From Syntrophobacter sp. SbD2 (GTDB lineage Bacteria; Desulfobacterota; Syntrophobacteria; Syntrophobacterales; Syntrophobacteraceae), in the NCBI GenBank assembly GCA_900290385.1, contig OMSV01000004.1, positions 1,226-10,179 on the forward strand: 8,954 nt of DNA, written 5' to 3'. Below, in pieces: positions 1 through 6,249 of this stretch; position 1 is the stretch's first letter, and each line of letters begins with the position of its first letter. Under the pieces are notes generated by a model that had not been told where the DNA came from, ran no database searches, and worked only from the letters and a program-made list of their open reading frames with translations. The translations under genes were made by a program, and so were the position numbers.

Positions 1-1
1 G

Positions 2-814
2 GTGCTGGAATCAAACGGATCGAGCTCTATGGCCACAGTCTGCGGCTCCTCTCTCGCCCTGATGGACGCAGGAGTGCCGGTCACCGACGCAGTGGCGGGC
101 ATAGCCATGGGAATGATCAAAGAAGGCGATGAGTTCATAATCCTTTCGGACATTCTTGGAGACGAGGACCATCTGGGGGACATGGATTTCAAAGTGACAG
201 GAAGCGACAGGGGCATCACCGCCTTCCAGATGGACGTAAAAATATCCGGAGTCAACCGGGAAATATTGAAAAAAGCTCTCGATCAGGCCAAGGCCGGGCG
301 GCTTCATATCCTTGAAAAAATGAAGGAAGCAATCGCCAAACCCAGGTCTGAACTTTCGCCTTATGCCCCAAGAGTCGTAACTATTATGATCAATCCTGAT
401 AAAATCCGGGAGGTTATAGGCCCGGGGGGCAAGGTGATCCGCGCCATCGTCGCTGAAACGGGAGCCAAAATCGACATTGACGACAGTGGCCGAGTCGTTG
501 TAATGAGCCCTGATGCCGAAGCATGTGACAAAGCGATCGCAAAGATCAGGAGTATTACCACTGAACCCGAAATAGGCCAGCTTTATATGGCGAAAGTAGT
601 TCGAGTGACTGACTTCGGCGCGTTTGCCGAAATCCTGCCCAATACGGAGGGCCTGATCCATATCTCCCAGCTCGAACACAGGCGGGTTCGCAAGGTGACC
701 GACGTTGTAAACGAAGGCGACGAAGTCTTGGTGAAGGTAATTGATATTGACAAGGACGGTCGGATTCGACTCAGCCGAAAAGCCGCTTTACCGCCGGAAC
801 AAAAAGAATCATGA
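2..814 (+). CDS. pnp: Polyribonucleotide nucleotidyltransferase (PNPase), C-terminal part; 5' end outside window
   Basis: PNPase degrades RNA 3' to 5' by phosphorolysis in the cytoplasm and is commonly part of the RNA degradosome. About 270 residues of a protein usually near 700 are visible. The fragment opens inside the second RNase PH domain, where residues 50-64 carry the acidic run [14 protein letters not shown] that supplies metal-binding aspartates in the family. A helical linker follows, then a KH domain (about 123-185) with the GPGG loop in [10 protein letters not shown]. The S1 domain (about 191-260) begins [19 protein letters not shown] and ends in the RIRLSRKA strand. The tail after S1 is only about 10 residues, with no long degradosome-type extension. 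The frame is open to the window edge, so the true start lies upstream. The following gene is an M16 peptidase on the same strand, an order familiar from deltaproteobacteria. Identification is very secure. Confidence 0.97.
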   Translation: MLESNGSSSMATVCGSSLALMDAGVPVTDAVAGIAMGMIKEGDEFIILSDILGDEDHLGDMDFKVTGSDRGITAFQMDVKISGVNREILKKALDQAKAGRLHILEKMKEAIAKPRSELSPYAPRVVTIMINPDKIREVIGPGGKVIRAIVAETGAKIDIDDSGRVVVMSPDAEACDKAIAKIRSITTEPEIGQLYMAKVVRVTDFGAFAEILPNTEGLIHISQLEHRRVRKVTDVVNEGDEVLVKVIDIDKDGRIRLSRKAALPPEQKES

Positions 815-842
815 TGATCTCTTGAGCTGTTTCGCTATATTG

Positions 843-868
843 GGGTGAGCCGGGATACCGGCTCATCC
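843..868 (+). other. Perfect hairpin in the pnp-M16 intergenic region
   Basis: TGAGCCGG (846-853), loop GATA, CCGGCTCA (858-865) is an 8-bp perfect inverted repeat. It extends outward by a G-U pair and two G-C pairs to 843-868. No T-run follows, so it does not fit a canonical intrinsic terminator. It could stabilise the 3' end of the pnp transcript, act as a processing site, or attenuate read-through into the peptidase gene. It overlaps the farthest upstream GTG of the next frame (845), which argues against that start. Confidence 0.7.
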
Positions 869-926
869 ATTAATCGACTCCGCCACAATCAGAAGCAGGG
901 GCGGCTTAAACCCTGCAATTGCGCAC

Positions 927-934
927 AAGGGGGG
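927..934 (+). promoter_or_regulatory. Ribosome binding site deciding the TTG start of the M16 peptidase
   Basis: AAGGGGGG lies directly upstream of the TTG at 938; the AAGG core sits 7 bases from it. The upstream GTG at 845 has no comparable purine tract, and the 31 residues between the two starts do not resemble the family's N-terminus. This site therefore favours TTG 938. Confidence 0.6.
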
Positions 935-937
935 AAA

Positions 938-2200
938 TTGTACCAGAAAACGGTCCTCCGCAATGGGATCAGAATAGTAACGGAAAAAATTCCATTCGCC
1001 CATTCGGTTTCCACCGGAATCTGGGTAAACGCCGGCTCCCGCGATGAAAATCCTCTTGAGCGGGGGATCACTCATTTCATCGAACACATGCTCTTTAAGG
1101 GCACAAAGCGCAGAAGCGCTCTCGACATCGCCAAGGAATTCGATTCCGTCGGCGGTTTCGCCAATGCCTTTACCTCTAAGGAGCATGTCTGTTTTCACGC
1201 CAAAGTCCTTGCCGCCCATCTTCCACTGCTGATCGATCTGCTTTCGGATCTCTTTCTCCAATCGGTTTTTGACCCTGCAGAGATCGAGCGGGAGCAAAGC
1301 GTCATTGTTCAGGAAATCCGGATGGTCGAAGACACGCCCGATGAATTTATCCATGTGCTTTTCCAGGAAGATTTCTGGAAGCAAAACCCTCTGGGGCTGC
1401 CTATCTATGGGACCGTTCAAACCATTGAAAAGCTCGGCCGCACAGAGATGCTCGACTTCATCAACAGTCGTTTCAACCCGGAAAGAATAATAGTATCCGC
1501 TGCCGGTAACCTCGATCATCAGAATTTTCTCGATCTGATCGCTCCCTCGATGGAAACGCTCAACCACCCGACCCTGCTGCCTGAGCGCTTTGCTCCGGAT
1601 TGTCATTTCTTCTCCAGGGTGGTAAAAAAAGAACTCGAACAGGTCCACTTGGTCTTAGGCATGCGTGGGACCTCACAGGCCGATGAAGCACGGTTCGCTT
1701 CACATCTGCTCAACGTGATACTGGGAAGCAGTATGAGCAGCCGTCTATTCCAGGAAATCCGGGAAAAACGCGGCTTGGCCTATTCCGTCTACTCTTTTTG
1801 TCACAGCCATGAAGATTCCGGAATGCTCGGCATCTACGCAGGCATTTCTCCGGAGAACATACAGGAAGTTTTGCAGCTCATTAATGAGCAACTCTACGCA
1901 CTTGCCCAAGAGCCCATTCCGGAGGCAGAACTGAATTCCGCCAAAGAATACATCAAGGGCAACATGTACATTAACGCCGAGAACAACGATTATCGCATGA
2001 ACAGGCTAGCCAAAAATGAGTTTCTGTTCGGTCGCTACGTTTCTTTCGAAGAAGTCGAACAAAAAATAAACATGGTTACAACCGAAGATATACGGGCCTG
2101 GTTCCGCTGCATTTACAGCCCTGGTAAAATGGCGTCCATGATCTATGGGCCTGTGGAAATGGGACCGGAAATACCCGAAAACATTCTAAGGCAAGGATAG
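938..2200 (+). CDS. M16 family zinc metallopeptidase (insulinase / processing-peptidase type)
   Basis: Predicted zinc peptidase of about 420 residues, the normal size for single-unit bacterial M16B proteins related to mitochondrial processing peptidase. Counted from the TTG start, the inverted zinc motif HFIEH is at 46-50, and the distal glutamate ligand is E126 in VIVQEIRMVED, 76 residues on, as the family requires. The second, non-catalytic M16C half contains REKRGLAYSVYS, whose Arg and Tyr contribute to substrate binding in the family. No signal peptide or membrane segment is visible, so a cytoplasmic location is likely; the substrate is unknown. An upstream in-frame GTG at 845 would add 31 residues, but it lies within a hairpin and lacks a good ribosome site. 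The position directly after pnp and the 6-base gap to the next gene suggest one transcript. The family is certain, the start less so. Confidence 0.93.
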   Translation: MYQKTVLRNGIRIVTEKIPFAHSVSTGIWVNAGSRDENPLERGITHFIEHMLFKGTKRRSALDIAKEFDSVGGFANAFTSKEHVCFHAKVLAAHLPLLIDLLSDLFLQSVFDPAEIEREQSVIVQEIRMVEDTPDEFIHVLFQEDFWKQNPLGLPIYGTVQTIEKLGRTEMLDFINSRFNPERIIVSAAGNLDHQNFLDLIAPSMETLNHPTLLPERFAPDCHFFSRVVKKELEQVHLVLGMRGTSQADEARFASHLLNVILGSSMSSRLFQEIREKRGLAYSVYSFCHSHEDSGMLGIYAGISPENIQEVLQLINEQLYALAQEPIPEAELNSAKEYIKGNMYINAENNDYRMNRLAKNEFLFGRYVSFEEVEQKINMVTTEDIRAWFRCIYSPGKMASMIYGPVEMGPEIPENILRQG

Positions 2201-2206
2201 CGCCTG

Positions 2207-2989
2207 ATGTCTCTGTTTTTCCAGGTGCTCGCAAGCGGCTCCCGTGGGAACGCAATCCTGGTATGCAGCGCAAAGACGCGGGTTCTTGTGGATGCAGGAA
2301 CCACCTGCAAAGAGCTCGTGGGCCGGCTCCAAAAGACGCCGGTTGAGGCAAAGGGCCTGAATGCACTGCTCCTAACCCATGAACACACCGATCATATCAG
2401 CGCAGCAGGAACGTTGAGCAGAAAGTTCAATTTGCCGGTCTACATGACAAGGGGGACCCTGGAAAACCTGCCCCCAAACATCGGCCAGTGCGCTTCGGTT
2501 ACTATCTTTAGGACCGGAACATCCTTTCAAATCGGAGATCTTCTAATTCACCCGTTCGCCACCTCACATGACGCTGGTGAACCGGCCGGGTTCATTATCG
2601 AAACCGAGGGGCTGCGCCTTGGGATATGTACGGACCTCGGCATTGCTACAAACCTCGTCAAAGTGAAACTAAAGGGTTGTCACGGTCTGGTCCTGGAGGC
2701 CAACCACGACTTGGACAGGCTTCTCGGTGGCCCATATCCCTGGTTTCTCAAGCAAAGAATAAGGAGCGCCCACGGCCACCTGTCAAACGAAGATTCCTGT
2801 AATCTGCTTGAAGCCGTTCATAATGAAAGGCTGCGCTGCGTAATCCTTGCCCACCTGAGTGAGACTAACAATCATCCCGACCTGGTGCTCGAAAGCTGTC
2901 GGAAGCTCCGACGGTCCCCGCATTGGGAATGCGTGCGTTTCGAACTGGGCAAACAGGACGATATAGCCCCCTCCATTGAATTGGCGTAG
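2207..2989 (+). CDS. MBL-fold metallo-hydrolase, YycJ/VicX-like
   Basis: A 260-residue metallo-beta-lactamase-fold protein. The N-terminus FQVLASGSRGNAILV and VLVDAG match the YycJ-type start of the fold. The metal motif is THEHTDH (H58, H60, D62, H63). Further candidate ligands are H121 (SHDAG), D143 (CTDLG) and H191 or H216 (GHLSN, AHLSE). LEANHD at 163-168 is characteristic of this subgroup. YycJ relatives are reported as DNA-processing exonuclease-like enzymes in Firmicutes, but in this lineage the role is not established; a nuclease or phosphodiesterase function is inference. The start ATG at 2207 has AAGGA at 2193-2197, inside the end of the peptidase gene, 9 bases away. The 6-base gap indicates co-transcription and possibly translational coupling. 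The gene converges on the cold-shock gene. Confidence 0.88.
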   Translation: MSLFFQVLASGSRGNAILVCSAKTRVLVDAGTTCKELVGRLQKTPVEAKGLNALLLTHEHTDHISAAGTLSRKFNLPVYMTRGTLENLPPNIGQCASVTIFRTGTSFQIGDLLIHPFATSHDAGEPAGFIIETEGLRLGICTDLGIATNLVKVKLKGCHGLVLEANHDLDRLLGGPYPWFLKQRIRSAHGHLSNEDSCNLLEAVHNERLRCVILAHLSETNNHPDLVLESCRKLRRSPHWECVRFELGKQDDIAPSIELA

Positions 2990-3042
2990 TAGGCGGGAAG
3001 TCGAAGCAGGCATGCGGCGTGACTCATCCTGTCGAACTGGGC

Positions 3043-3057
3043 GAAAAGCTGCTTTTC
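3043..3057 (+). terminator. Weak candidate terminator hairpin after the YycJ-like gene
   Basis: GAAAAGC, T, GCTTTTC is a perfect 15-base palindrome about 55 bases after the stop of the YycJ-like gene. The T-stretch lies inside the stem rather than after it and the stem is AT-rich, so it is at best a poor intrinsic terminator on the plus strand. Confidence 0.25.
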
Positions 3058-3070
3058 CAGGAGGCTCGCA

Positions 3071-3101
3071 CAAAATAAAAGAGCCAGTGAAAATCACCGG
3101 C
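3071..3101 (-). terminator. Rho-independent terminator of the cold-shock gene
   Basis: Read on the minus strand, GCCGGTGA, loop TTT, TCACTGGC forms an 8-bp stem with one G-U pair (plus-strand 3083-3101). It is followed immediately by TCTTTTATTTTG (3082 down to 3071). A strong stem plus a U-rich tail is the classic intrinsic terminator. It lies about 84 bases past the cold-shock stop codon and would also block read-through into the convergent YycJ-like gene. Confidence 0.8.
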
Positions 3102-3151
3102 CCTCATGCTGGCTGTTTCAATCAACACCCCCATGCAGGGGTCGATCCTGT

Positions 3152-3167
3152 CCGCCCCTCGGGGCGG
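3152..3167. other. GC hairpin in the cold-shock 3' UTR
   Basis: CCGCCC, loop CTCG, GGGCGG forms a 6-bp all-GC stem with a tetraloop, between the cold-shock stop codon and its intrinsic terminator. The sequence is self-complementary, so either strand's transcript could fold. No U-run follows on either side. It may protect the 3' end of the mRNA or terminate weakly. Confidence 0.5.
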
Positions 3168-3184
3168 CTTGCGAAGGAATTTAG

Positions 3185-3388
3185 TTAGTCAAGTTTCTTT
3201 ACGTTAACCGCCTGCGGTCCCTTTGGTCCACGTTCTACGTCGAAACTTACGCGATCTCCCTCACTCAAAGACCGAAATCCTTCAGACGCAATGGCACTGT
3301 AGTGGACGAAAACGTCTCCCTGGTCTTTAGTCTCAATGAAGCCATAGCCCTTTTTGTCGTTGAACCATTTCACGCGGCCTTCCGACAT
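3185..3388 (-). CDS. Cold-shock domain protein, CspA family
   Basis: A single cold-shock domain protein of 67 residues, the normal family length. It binds single-stranded RNA or DNA and acts as an RNA chaperone in the cytoplasm. It starts [20 protein letters not shown]8 and the RNP1 motif KGYGFI (13-18) are present, and RNP2 is VFVHY (26-30). The remaining beta-barrel strands fit ([23 protein letters not shown]). The ATG at 3388 is preceded on the minus strand by AAAGGA with 9 bases of spacing. A candidate promoter about 150 bases upstream gives a long leader, as is usual for cold-inducible csp genes, and an intrinsic terminator lies downstream, so it is probably monocistronic. Family members differ in being cold-induced or constitutive; the protein sequence alone does not tell which applies here. 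Confidence 0.96.
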   Translation of the reverse strand: MSEGRVKWFNDKKGYGFIETKDQGDVFVHYSAIASEGFRSLSEGDRVSFDVERGPKGPQAVNVKKLD

Positions 3389-3533
3389 CTCTCTAATTCC
3401 TTTCCTGCTCTGGTGCTGTTTCCATAGCTTGCAGTTTCGCTACTTCGATCAATCCTCGCAAAACTCCACCTCTTGCCGAGCCGATCCAGGCCGCTTCCCC
3501 CAAGGACCGAACCGAATCAGCCACTCCCCTAAG
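3389..3533 (-). promoter_or_regulatory. Putative long 5' leader of the cold-shock mRNA
   Basis: The roughly 145 bases between the candidate promoter and the cold-shock ATG contain no convincing ORF. They are purine-rich on the minus strand and carry the ribosome site AGGAAAGGAA close to the ATG. Well-studied cspA mRNAs have leaders of similar length that refold with temperature. The length here matches, but no specific cold-box sequence was recognised, so thermosensing is inference. Confidence 0.4.
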
Positions 3534-3539
3534 CATATC

Positions 3540-3568
3540 CTGCTACAGTAGGAATTGAAAAATGTCAA
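3540..3568 (-). promoter_or_regulatory. Candidate sigma-70 promoter for the cold-shock gene
   Basis: On the minus strand a perfect TTGACA (plus 3563-3568) is followed by TTTTT, and a TAGCAG hexamer lies 17 bases downstream (3540-3545). The -35 element is ideal and the -10 is weak. The expected start of transcription is near 3533. Confidence 0.4.
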
Positions 3569-3738
3569 GCGTTTAATGGCCCACCGGCTGCTTTGAATTA
3601 TAACCGATGTGTATGTGCATATTCCGGCCGAATCATTACAATTTGCCGTTGTGCAAACCTGCGTAGGAAATAAAGTGATGAATACGAAGTTGAGGTATCA
3701 GTCGGAAGGTTCCGGTGCTTCTAATAAAATCGAAAGGC
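3569..3738. other. Intergenic stretch between the cold-shock promoter and the TIGR01777 gene
   Basis: No gene is supported here. An exact TATAAT on the minus strand (3597-3602) has no matching -35 at normal spacing. TTTGC...GCAAA (3642-3656) and CGGAAGGTTCCG (3703-3714) are small inverted repeats. No U-tailed hairpin that would terminate the TIGR01777 transcript was found. Confidence 0.4.
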
Positions 3739-4647
3739 TCACTTGATCAAGTCTTCAAGCGCCTGCTGCAAGGTTGGAAACCTGAAGGAAAAGCCGGTTT
3801 CCATCAATCTTTTTGGAACAACCCTTTGGCCCTTAAGCACAACGTTTGCAAATTCGCCGAGCACGATGCGCAGCAAGAAAGCGGGCGCCGCTGGAAGCAG
3901 GAACGGCCGGCCCAGCGTTTTTGACAGGATATTCGCAAACTCCTCATTCCTGACGGCGTTTGGGGCCACACAGTTTACCGGACCCGAAATTTCCCCGTTG
4001 CTTAATAGATGTGAAAAAATGTTGAAAAGATCTTCCAGGTGAATCCACGACATCCACTGCCTGCCGCTGCCTAACGAGCTTCCAAGCAGGTAGCGGAAGG
4101 CGGGCAGCATCAAGGCTAGAGCGCCTCCTCCCCTGCCCAGCACTATTCCAAACCTGCACAGAGCGACTCGACCCCCATGCTCGGCCGCTCTTTTCGCCTC
4201 ATCTTCCCATTCAACGCAAACCTGAGACATGAATTCGTCGCCATGAGGAGCGTCTTCGTCCAAAATCTCATCGTCCATGCGACTTCCGTAATAGCCGACC
4301 GCCGAACCATTAATCAAAATCTTTTCTTTGCCAGAAACGATAAGCGCATCGACGAGATTGCGAGTGGTAACAATCCGGCTGTCGAGAATAGACTTTCGCG
4401 CCGAATCGGTCCAGAGAGTAAAGATTGAACTTCCGGCGAGATTAATGACAGCATCGCTTTCCGCAACCTTTTGCTGCCATTCCCCGGGTTTTCTTGGATC
4501 ACCTTCGATGGTGGTTGCCCATGAAACAGTTTCCTTCGCCCTGACCGGGGAACGGGTGAGTATGAATACTTCATGGCCTGACTCGGAAAGTCTCCTGGTC
4601 ACGTATTTTCCGACAAAGCCGGTTCCGCCGGTAACGAATATTTTCAT
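3739..4647 (-). CDS. TIGR01777 family SDR / epimerase-like protein with C-terminal DUF1731
   Basis: A 302-residue atypical short-chain dehydrogenase, the usual family length (YfcH/SDR39U1 type). The NAD(P)-binding glycine motif TGGTGFVG is at 6-13, the family signature SAVGYYG at 115-121, and EFMSQVCVEWEDEA at 138-151. RQWMSWIHLEDL at 196-207 is also typical. The C-terminal DUF1731 region (about 246-298) has LGRPFLLPAAPAFLLR and LKGQRVVPKRLMETGFSF. The tyrosine lies in the YYG motif without the classical YxxxK, as is normal for this extended family. The biochemical substrate is not established for bacterial members. The ATG at 4647 has a modest GGA about 7 bases upstream. It follows mlaD on the same strand after 177 bases holding unusual inverted repeats and a G-quadruplex motif, so co-transcription with mla is possible but unproven. 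Confidence 0.92.
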   Translation of the reverse strand: MKIFVTGGTGFVGKYVTRRLSESGHEVFILTRSPVRAKETVSWATTIEGDPRKPGEWQQKVAESDAVINLAGSSIFTLWTDSARKSILDSRIVTTRNLVDALIVSGKEKILINGSAVGYYGSRMDDEILDEDAPHGDEFMSQVCVEWEDEAKRAAEHGGRVALCRFGIVLGRGGGALALMLPAFRYLLGSSLGSGRQWMSWIHLEDLFNIFSHLLSNGEISGPVNCVAPNAVRNEEFANILSKTLGRPFLLPAAPAFLLRIVLGEFANVVLKGQRVVPKRLMETGFSFRFPTLQQALEDLIK

Positions 4648-4661
4648 GGTGTTTCCATTAA

Positions 4662-4754
4662 GGCCTCCCGCTCCCGCCCCGTCTTGCGGGTGGGTGGGTG
4701 GGCTGTCGAGAATGAGCGGTCGGCCTACGCGCTCGCACTGCGCTAAGGGAGGCC
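4662..4754. repeat. Inverted-repeat-bounded intergenic segment, possibly a small repetitive element
   Basis: GGCCTCCC (4662-4669) and GGGAGGCC (4747-4754) are perfect 8-bp inverted repeats bounding 93 bases. A second nested structure is CGGCCT (4721-4726) with AGGCCG (4750-4755), enclosing GCGC (4729-4732) and GCGC (4740-4743). The segment also holds a C-rich tract followed by a G-quadruplex motif. No coding potential is convincing. It resembles a palindromic repetitive extragenic unit, but only one copy is visible, so this is inference. Confidence 0.4.
4688..4702 (+). other. G-quadruplex motif GGGTGGGTGGGTGGG
   Basis: Four GGG runs separated by single T loops form a perfect short-loop G-quadruplex consensus, a type known to fold into very stable parallel structures. 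It is on the plus strand, the template strand for the TIGR01777 gene, about 40 bases upstream of that gene's ATG. It could affect transcription entering the gene from mlaD. Confidence 0.75.
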
Positions 4755-4780
4755 GGGCAAGCCCGCTTCACGAAGTGAAG
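4754..4780. other. Two adjacent small hairpins downstream of mlaD
   Basis: CGGGC-AA-GCCCG (4754-4765) is immediately followed by CTTCAC-GAA-GTGAAG (4766-4780). Both are perfect inverted repeats, 45-70 bases after the mlaD stop on the minus strand. No U-run follows, so they are more likely RNA-stability or repetitive-element structures than an intrinsic terminator. Confidence 0.45.
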
Positions 4781-4824
4781 TAGAAGGTATTTCATACGAG
4801 GTCAAGCTTCCGGGCTGAATAGTT

Positions 4825-5304
4825 CTACTGAGACGGGGCTGACTCGCTGGGTTGCTTTGAATCCAGGGAGCCAAAGACAAACCTGGAAATAAGACCTTCG
4901 ATATCGAGCGGAGGTTGGGTCTCCCGTATGACTCCACCTTTTGGAATGTAGGTGTCCGAGGCCCCGGGTGTGATCGAGACATATTTGTCCCCGATGATAC
5001 CCATGGTTTTTATGCTGGCGATTGAGTCATCCTCGAGCTTCACACTTTTGTTTATGCTCAGAATGACTTCAGCGCGGCCGTCCTTGAGCTGGACGCCATG
5101 GACCTCCCCAATGCTGACTCCTGCCATCGTTACCTGAGCCTTGATTTTCAATCCGGAAACCGTTGGAAATAAAGCGCTCACCTCATAGCGGCCGTTGCCG
5201 ATATTTAAGTTCCCCAGGCTAAAGGAAAGGTACCCAAGGCAGAACACACCGATTATGAGAAAAAGACCAACGCCGAACTCCAACCTTTTTCGTTCCGGTC
5301 CCAT
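4825..5304 (-). CDS. mlaD: MlaD-like MCE-domain lipid transport subunit
   Basis: Inner-membrane-anchored, periplasmic substrate-binding subunit of an Mla-type phospholipid transporter; MCE domains form hexameric rings on the permease. Counted from ATG 5304 it has 159 residues. A short cytoplasmic N-terminus (GPERKRLEF) precedes one membrane segment (about 11-30, GVGLFLIIGVFCLGYLSFSL). The MCE domain (about 38-115) contains SALFPTVSGLKIKAQVTMAG and ends with the conserved GIIGDKYVSI. A polar tail of about 25 residues is rich in Ser, Gln and Pro. The start is chosen because AAAGGA lies 8-9 bases before ATG 5304. An in-frame ATG at 5361 would add 19 basic residues and overlap mlaE by 32 bases. 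mlaE ends 25 bases upstream, so the two are one operon. Confidence 0.92.
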   Translation of the reverse strand: MGPERKRLEFGVGLFLIIGVFCLGYLSFSLGNLNIGNGRYEVSALFPTVSGLKIKAQVTMAGVSIGEVHGVQLKDGRAEVILSINKSVKLEDDSIASIKTMGIIGDKYVSITPGASDTYIPKGGVIRETQPPLDIEGLISRFVFGSLDSKQPSESAPSQ

Positions 5305-5329
5305 TTTGAATTTCCTTTTTCCCCGTTTA

Positions 5330-6115
5330 TCACAGCATGATCGAGGTAATAACATAATCACCTATAAGCACGGCGATCGATGAAATCACTACAGCATCGG
5401 TGGTCGCCCGGCCCACCTGCTCCGGTCCGAAGCTGCCCTCGTCCACTCCTGCATAGAAGCCCTTGTAAGTGCACACACATACGATGATGACCGAGAAGCA
5501 GAAAGACTTGACAAACCCCATGGATAGATCGCTCCAGTCAACGCTCGAAGTAAGACCATCCCAAAAAGCTCCCTGATTGACTCCTAATAGACCCACCCCA
5601 ATTACGTAGCCTCCCAGGATTCCGATAAGGTCGCAAAACGCGATGAGGAGCGGAAGGCAGATTATGCTTGCAATTAACCTGGGAGTAATAAGATAGGAAA
5701 AAGGGTCGATCGCCATGCACTCCAGGGCGTCTATCTGCTCTTCGATCCTCATTATGCCAATTTCAGCGGCCATTGCCGACCCCGCCCTGCCGGTTACCAT
5801 GAGTGCGGTGAGGACCGGTCCAAGTTCGCGGACCAGCGACAGTCCCACCGCCGACCCCAACAAACCTTCGGAGCCGAACTTGGCCAGTGTATGGTAGCCC
5901 TGGAGGCCAAGCACCATCCCGGTGAAAGCTGCCGTAAAGCCTACCACCACGAATGACTTGGTGCCGATGAACTGGATCTGCTTTAGCGTAGGCCAAAATT
6001 TCGCAGGCGGCATGACGATTCCGCGAATAGTGTAGATGAAAAACAATCCCAGCCGGCCTGCCGAAAATACCTGCCTCAGTGCATAAGCGCCAAGGGACTC
6101 GATAGGATTTAACAT
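5330..6115 (-). CDS. mlaE: MlaE-like ABC transporter permease
   Basis: Membrane permease of the Mla/MCE phospholipid transporter, working with MlaF and MlaD. From ATG 6115 it is 261 residues, the same size as known MlaE proteins and aligned with their MLN...SLG N-terminus. It has about five hydrophobic segments. The most conserved stretch is GMVLGLQGY, then SLVRELGPVLTALMVTGRAGSAMAAEIG, EQIDALECMAIDP and the C-terminal GRATTDAVV region. The start has AGGGG on the minus strand 7 bases upstream. An alternative in-frame ATG at 6253 overlaps the mlaF stop in ATGA and would add 46 residues, but these are encoded by a tandem duplication and do not look like MlaE. The gap to mlaF is 134 bases, most of it the duplicated 76-bp unit. 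Confidence 0.93.
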   Translation of the reverse strand: MLNPIESLGAYALRQVFSAGRLGLFFIYTIRGIVMPPAKFWPTLKQIQFIGTKSFVVVGFTAAFTGMVLGLQGYHTLAKFGSEGLLGSAVGLSLVRELGPVLTALMVTGRAGSAMAAEIGIMRIEEQIDALECMAIDPFSYLITPRLIASIICLPLLIAFCDLIGILGGYVIGVGLLGVNQGAFWDGLTSSVDWSDLSMGFVKSFCFSVIIVCVCTYKGFYAGVDEGSFGPEQVGRATTDAVVISSIAVLIGDYVITSIML

Positions 6116-6158
6116 TAGCGCGCCCCTGCACGAATTTTTCTCAAAAGAAATTGAATTG

Positions 6159-6169
6159 GACACGGTGTC
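6159..6169. repeat. Palindrome GACACGGTGTC, left copy
   Basis: GACAC and GTGTC flank a single central base. The same palindrome recurs at 6235-6245 as GACACAGTGTC, and the central base is one of only two differences between the tandem units. It could be a protein-binding site, a hairpin, or part of a repetitive element; no regulator is identified. Confidence 0.55.
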
Positions 6170-6234
6170 AAAATCATGTTGCTGTCCCCCCGAGCAACCG
6201 CTCGTAAAAGGATTTCTCAAAATAAATTGAATTG

Positions 6235-6245
6235 GACACAGTGTC
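6235..6245. repeat. Palindrome GACACAGTGTC, right copy
   Basis: Second copy of the 5+1+5 palindrome, lying 5 bases past the mlaF stop codon on the minus strand. See the left copy at 6159-6169. Confidence 0.55.
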
Positions 6246-6249
6246 AAAA

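Noticed and set aside
11..679. Antisense open frame (222 codons) across pnp
   Set aside because: Shadow of pnp; the composition is not protein-like.
845..937. GTG 845 start of the M16 peptidase
   Set aside because: It lies inside a stable hairpin, lacks a ribosome site, and encodes a 31-residue stretch unlike the family.
863..1648. Long antisense open frame (261 codons) across the M16 gene
   Set aside because: Shadow of a strongly supported gene on the other strand; no recognisable motifs or ribosome site.
2940..3042. 11-bp direct repeat TCGAACTGGGC at 2940-2950 and 3032-3042
   Set aside because: Short, one copy coding and one not, with no further homology around them; likely chance.
3597..3602. 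Exact TATAAT on the minus strand
   Set aside because: No acceptable -35 at 16-18 bases upstream. The TTGACA-containing candidate nearer the cold-shock gene is preferred.
4328..4783. Plus-strand open frame of 151 codons through the G-quadruplex
   Set aside because: Its first part is antisense to the TIGR01777 gene and its end is the repeat-rich intergenic segment; no supporting features.
5305..5361. Upstream ATG 5361 for mlaD
   Set aside because: It adds 19 residues overlapping mlaE by 32 bases. ATG 5304 has a strong AAAGGA at proper spacing.
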